Source: Firmicutes bacterium HGW-Firmicutes-2
GTDB taxonomy: Bacteria; Bacillota; Clostridia; Lachnospirales; Vallitaleaceae
DNA length: 54,187 nucleotides
Direction: 5' to 3'
NCBI GenBank assembly: GCA_002841495.1
Contig: PGZV01000026.1
Span: 1-54,187 of the forward strand
Shown here: positions 51,085 to 54,187 of the stretch, in pieces
Position numbering within the stretch: position 1 is the first letter of the stretch
How the letters are laid out: each line of letters opens with the position of its first letter
Made by a program: the position numbers and the translations under genes
The notes under the pieces: generated by a model
Told to the model about the DNA's origin: nothing
The model's database searches: none
Seen by the model: the letters and a program-made list of their open reading frames with translations, nothing else

Positions 51085-52143
51085 ATGGTCAATGAAAAAT
51101 TACTAAATGATTTACTGAATAAAATGGTTGACAATAAAAGAATTTTTAGTGTTGTATTGTGCGTTGAAAATGGCGACAGAAGTTTCTCATGGACAGGGGC
51201 CGCCGGTAATATGGATAAAGATAGCAGGTTCTTTATTGCAAGTGTTACTAAACTTTATGTAACAGCGGTAGTGATGCAACTTATTGAGGAGAATCGTATA
51301 GAACTAAAGGATAAAATCTCAAAATATTTAACGGATGATTTTTGTGAACGACTTCATGTCATAAATGGTGTTGATTATTCTGATGATATTACTATTGCTC
51401 ATTTAATTTCTAATACATCGGGGTTGCCGGACTACTTTTTTCATAAGCAAGAAAATGGTAGAACCGCTGCTGATAATCTGATGGAGGGGAATGATGGCTC
51501 CTGGTATTTGGATAAAACAATTGGTTTAATAAAGAGTCTTAAGCCCAATTTCAAGCCAGGGGCTAAGAGAAAAGCATCTTATTCTGATTCGAACTATCAA
51601 CTCCTTGGCAGAATTATAGAGAATGTAACAGGGAAAAAAATTAGTGAAGTTTTTCATGACTATATATTTTCTAAATTGGATTTGCCTAACACTTATGCAT
51701 ACAGTGATATTAATGATCATACACCCGTACCTTTCTACTATAAATCCCAACAACTATGGCTACCTCAGTACATAGCATCGGTAACAGTCGAAGGGGGGAT
51801 AGTTTCAACCGCTGATGAGGTCATGATATTTTTAAAAGAATTTTTCAATGGGCGATTCTTTCCAAAGAAAAGAATCAATGACTTAAAGAAGTGGAATTTT
51901 ATTTTGCCACCGCCGGGATTGTTTCAATTTGGAATAGGTTTAGAAAAACTATGGATACCAAGAATTGTCGCACCATTGAAGCCAATTAAAGAGATTGTAG
52001 GCTTTTGGGGACAAACGGGCTCTTTTGCCTTTTATAATCCCCAGACAGATTTATACTTCTGTGGTACCACTAATCAGATAAATGGAAAAGGGCATAGCTT
52101 AGCTAGTAATGCTATGATGAAAATAATCAAATCTGTATTGTAA
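51085..52143 (+). CDS. serine beta-lactamase-like (class C-type) hydrolase
   Basis: A 352-residue protein of the beta-lactamase/DD-peptidase superfamily. The SxxK motif is SVTK (Ser53, Lys56). The second motif reads YSD in YSDSNYQLLG where YxN is usual, and the third is QTG in FWGQTGSFAF. SNTSGLPDY is typical of the family. There is no signal peptide, so it is cytoplasmic and more likely an esterase or peptidase than an antibiotic-resistance enzyme. GAGGAGATG precedes the ATG. Confidence 0.82.
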   Translation: MVNEKLLNDLLNKMVDNKRIFSVVLCVENGDRSFSWTGAAGNMDKDSRFFIASVTKLYVTAVVMQLIEENRIELKDKISKYLTDDFCERLHVINGVDYSDDITIAHLISNTSGLPDYFFHKQENGRTAADNLMEGNDGSWYLDKTIGLIKSLKPNFKPGAKRKASYSDSNYQLLGRIIENVTGKKISEVFHDYIFSKLDLPNTYAYSDINDHTPVPFYYKSQQLWLPQYIASVTVEGGIVSTADEVMIFLKEFFNGRFFPKKRINDLKKWNFILPPPGLFQFGIGLEKLWIPRIVAPLKPIKEIVGFWGQTGSFAFYNPQTDLYFCGTTNQINGKGHSLASNAMMKIIKSVL

Positions 52144-52260
52144 GCATCTATTTAGAAGTAAGTACCTTGCAGAGTATATGCATAGTTATGAATGAACTTA
52201 GATATTTGCGTAGTGCTTCTTTAGGTATTGCGTTAGTGGGGTATGGATTGGAGAGAATAT

Positions 52261-52776
52261 ATGGAAAATTATAGACTGATTGAGCCATGTGGTTCATTTG
52301 AAAAAGAATTTGAAAGGATGGCAAATGATTTTAAAGAGCATGGAGAGCTGGACTATCCAAAGTATTATTATGGGAATTTTGATGAGTTTTTAAATGAGAT
52401 CAAGATACTAAAGAGTGGAATTAATCTACCAGAAGGATATGTAGCTACTGTAACATATTGGATGGTTAATTCGAATAATGAAATATTAGGGAGTATTCGA
52501 TATAGAGAAAAATTAAATGAAGACACTAAGATTAATGGCGGGCATATAGGATATGATATTTCACCTTCAAAAAGAAAGCTAGGATATGGTAAAATAATGT
52601 TAAAACTACTTTTAGAAAAGTTAAAAGAAGAAAAAGTAAGCAACATTTTATTAACTGTAGTACAAGATAATTTAGCTTCGATAAAAATAATCGAGAGCAA
52701 TGGTGGTGTGTTAAGAGATACCGTGTTTTCCTCGTCGTCCAAAGAATACATGAAAAGATATTGGATCTGTTTATAA
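52261..52776 (+). CDS. GNAT acetyltransferase
   Basis: A 171-residue GNAT protein. GGHIGYDISPSKRKLGYGKIM is the acetyl-CoA-binding unit, and LLTVVQDNLASIKIIESNGG the end of the fold. This is the fifth GNAT protein of the accessory region. GGAGAG precedes the ATG at 52261; the ATG at 52243 is part of that ribosome site. Acceptor unknown. Confidence 0.82.
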   Translation: MENYRLIEPCGSFEKEFERMANDFKEHGELDYPKYYYGNFDEFLNEIKILKSGINLPEGYVATVTYWMVNSNNEILGSIRYREKLNEDTKINGGHIGYDISPSKRKLGYGKIMLKLLLEKLKEEKVSNILLTVVQDNLASIKIIESNGGVLRDTVFSSSSKEYMKRYWICL

Positions 52777-52814
52777 CACTCAGAACATAAGATAAAATAT
52801 TCACAGACTCTTAG

Positions 52815-53168
52815 ATGATTTTGTATAATCTGATTATGAAATCACAAATTGACAGTCTGTATATGCCAAGTGGGAATGTCATTCTAGTGTTGGAGATTGT
52901 ACGTGCTACATTGATTGTGATGTCAATATTGCCAATTATCTTATCTTTGGAGTTACCGGTTAAGAAGGCCATGATTTTGAGTGGGTTATCCCTATTTGTT
53001 TTGGGAGGTTTATTGCTTATGTTGCAGCAGATTGGTAGTTTACCTATAGTTTTGATTATTACCTCAAGTGTAGAGATGTTTTTTCAGTTTTTTCTTACGG
53101 CTGTTGTGACGACATTAGCCTTGCACTATGGTGATAAAGAAATCTGCAGTGAGTATGATTTTTCATAG
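52815..53168 (+). CDS. membrane protein, possibly 5'-truncated
   Basis: A 117-residue hydrophobic protein with about three membrane helices (residues 22-43, 51-69 and 75-102) and an acidic tail. No ribosome site is seen before the ATG, and the first 20 residues look arbitrary, so this may be the remaining C-terminal part of a larger membrane protein. No family is recognised. Confidence 0.45.
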   Translation: MILYNLIMKSQIDSLYMPSGNVILVLEIVRATLIVMSILPIILSLELPVKKAMILSGLSLFVLGGLLLMLQQIGSLPIVLIITSSVEMFFQFFLTAVVTTLALHYGDKEICSEYDFS

Positions 53169-53266
53169 AAGCGGTATCTAATATTTTCTGAAGATTGTTC
53201 CTCATACCAGATTGTGCCATAATATAAGAATAATAAAAATACGACTTTCAATTGGGAGGTTAGAGA

Positions 53267-53962
53267 ATGAAAACCATTGGATTAATTGGTGGTATGAGCT
53301 GGGAGTCTTCAGCAGAGTACTATCGTATCATCAATCAACGTGTTAAACACAATCTTGGAGATCTACATTCATGTAAGTGCATCATGTATTCTGTCGATTT
53401 TGGTGAGATTGAAGCATTACAGCATAAAGGTGAATGGGAGAAATTAACCCATATGATGATTGATGTTGCTAAGAATCTGGAAAAAGCGGGCGCAGAATTA
53501 ATTGTCATATGTACGAATACGATGCATATGATGGCCGATGAGGTTCAATCCAATATCGGTATTCCTTTATTACATATTGCCGATGCTGCGGCTGAGGAAA
53601 TCACAGTAAAAAAGCTGAAAAAGGTAGGGCTTTTAGGTACCAGATTCACCATGGCGCAGAATTTTTATAAAGGCAGAATACAAGAGAATTATGGCGTAGA
53701 AGTTATTGTTCCAACGGAGGAAGAGCAAACGATCATACATGATGTCATCTATAATGAACTGGTTCAAGGTATTATAAAAATTGAGTCAAAAAAAGAATAT
53801 ATAAAAATCATACAAGGACTTGTTAGCCGAGGCGCAGAGGGCATCATTCTTGGTTGTACAGAAATTCCAATGTTGATTAAGAAAGAAGATATTGAGGTGG
53901 AACTCTTTGATACGACAGCGATACATGCGGCATTTGCTGTTGATTTTGCTCTTAGTGAGTAA
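53267..53962 (+). CDS. aspartate/glutamate racemase-family protein (YgeA-like)
   Basis: A 231-residue PLP-independent amino-acid racemase. It begins MKTIGLIGGMSWESSAEYY. The two catalytic cysteines are Cys82 in VICTNTMH and a second in ILGCTEIPM near residue 193. Members interconvert L- and D-aspartate or related amino acids; exact substrate unknown. GGGAGG precedes the ATG. It is a single-gene unit. Confidence 0.88.
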   Translation: MKTIGLIGGMSWESSAEYYRIINQRVKHNLGDLHSCKCIMYSVDFGEIEALQHKGEWEKLTHMMIDVAKNLEKAGAELIVICTNTMHMMADEVQSNIGIPLLHIADAAAEEITVKKLKKVGLLGTRFTMAQNFYKGRIQENYGVEVIVPTEEEQTIIHDVIYNELVQGIIKIESKKEYIKIIQGLVSRGAEGIILGCTEIPMLIKKEDIEVELFDTTAIHAAFAVDFALSE

Positions 53963-54047
53963 TAGGCAACTATTGAGTCAGGAGATTTATGAGATGAAGA
54001 TGTGTTTTTAAACATAATTACGTTTTCTAGCTGGAGGAAGATAAGCT

Positions 54048-54187
54048 ATGATATTACATCATATTTGTATACAAACAGATCGTTATGATGAATCTATAAA
54101 ATTTTACAAAGAGATATTAGGATTTGAGATGGTTAAGGAAACCAAGGGTTTTCATGGAAGATATTTTAACTCATGGATTAAGCGAGA
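54048..54187 (+). CDS. VOC/glyoxalase-family protein, cut by the window edge
   Basis: The first 46 codons of a VOC-fold protein: MILHHICIQTDRYDESIKFY, then KEILGFEMVKETKGFHG. The His of HHI is the usual first metal ligand. GGAGGAAG lies before the ATG. The rest is outside the window, so lyase, dioxygenase or resistance roles cannot be told apart. Confidence 0.75.
   Translation, partial: MILHHICIQTDRYDESIKFYKEILGFEMVKETKGFHGRYFNSWIKR

Noticed and set aside
51085-52143. Call of a true beta-lactamase resistance gene
   Set aside because: No signal peptide, YSD in place of YxN and QTG in place of KTG; the esterase/peptidase-like branch is more likely.
20097-54187. Insertion sequences or a prophage as the cause of the accessory region
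   Set aside because: No transposase, integrase, capsid, terminase or portal gene is visible in any frame, and no terminal repeats with target duplications are seen.

Overview
The window looks like the chromosome of a low-GC Gram-positive anaerobe. It has AT-rich DNA, strong GGAGG-type ribosome binding sites, lipoprotein signal peptides with LxGC lipoboxes, SdpI-type membrane proteins, HD-GYP/GGDEF proteins and AraC regulators with GyrI-like tails. A member of the Clostridia, Lachnospirales-like, fits best. That placement is an inference from gene style, because no rRNA gene is present.

Positions 1-20100 look like ordinary chromosome with genes on both strands: a quinone-oxidoreductase-like dehydrogenase, an HD-GYP protein, a GT4 glycosyltransferase with a broken glycoside-hydrolase-like gene behind it, small membrane proteins and lipoproteins, a PhzF-family protein, a GGDEF+HD sensor, a methyltransferase, a MATE exporter, an amphipathic-helix protein coupled to an AraC regulator, an ABC-F ATPase, a radical SAM protein, and a CheY-like/CheX-like pair. 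A tRNA-Pro(GGG) gene at 20097-20170 closes this part.

From the tRNA gene to the right edge (34 kb) the character changes. Every gene but one is on the + strand, nearly all are single-gene units with their own ribosome binding site, and functions are accessory. First comes a defence island (20.6-31.4 kb): a DUF4365 protein plus partner, a PARIS-like ATPase/DUF4435 pair, a wrecked HEPN (ApeA-like) gene, an FRG-HEPN protein, a STAS-like/GHKL-ATPase/DUF4325 protein, a DUF6946 gene and a TIR/deoxyribosyltransferase-like gene (each of the last two with one in-frame stop), and a membrane protein. Then follow Nudix, AlkD-like, SPRY-lipoprotein, alpha/beta hydrolase, CPBP protease, MutS-like ATPase, five GNAT acetyltransferases, a terpene-cyclase-fold protein, FMN-binding proteins, a serine beta-lactamase-like protein, a racemase and a truncated VOC protein.

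The main observation is that many gaps between 24.5 and 37 kb hold 75-115 bp imperfect inverted repeats. They end in GTTAGGC, GTTAT or GTTGATG and begin in sequences such as GCCTAAC, with nested arms, which is the layout of integron attC sites. Single genes in one orientation, the cargo types and many partial duplications all fit a chromosomal gene-cassette array without a visible integrase. The array is decaying: two 1.3-1.4 kb blocks (31.5-32.9 and 36.6-38.0 kb) are copies with reciprocal losses, and scraps of the 40-44 kb genes occur at 34.8, 38.9-39.4, 40.2 and 47.6 kb.
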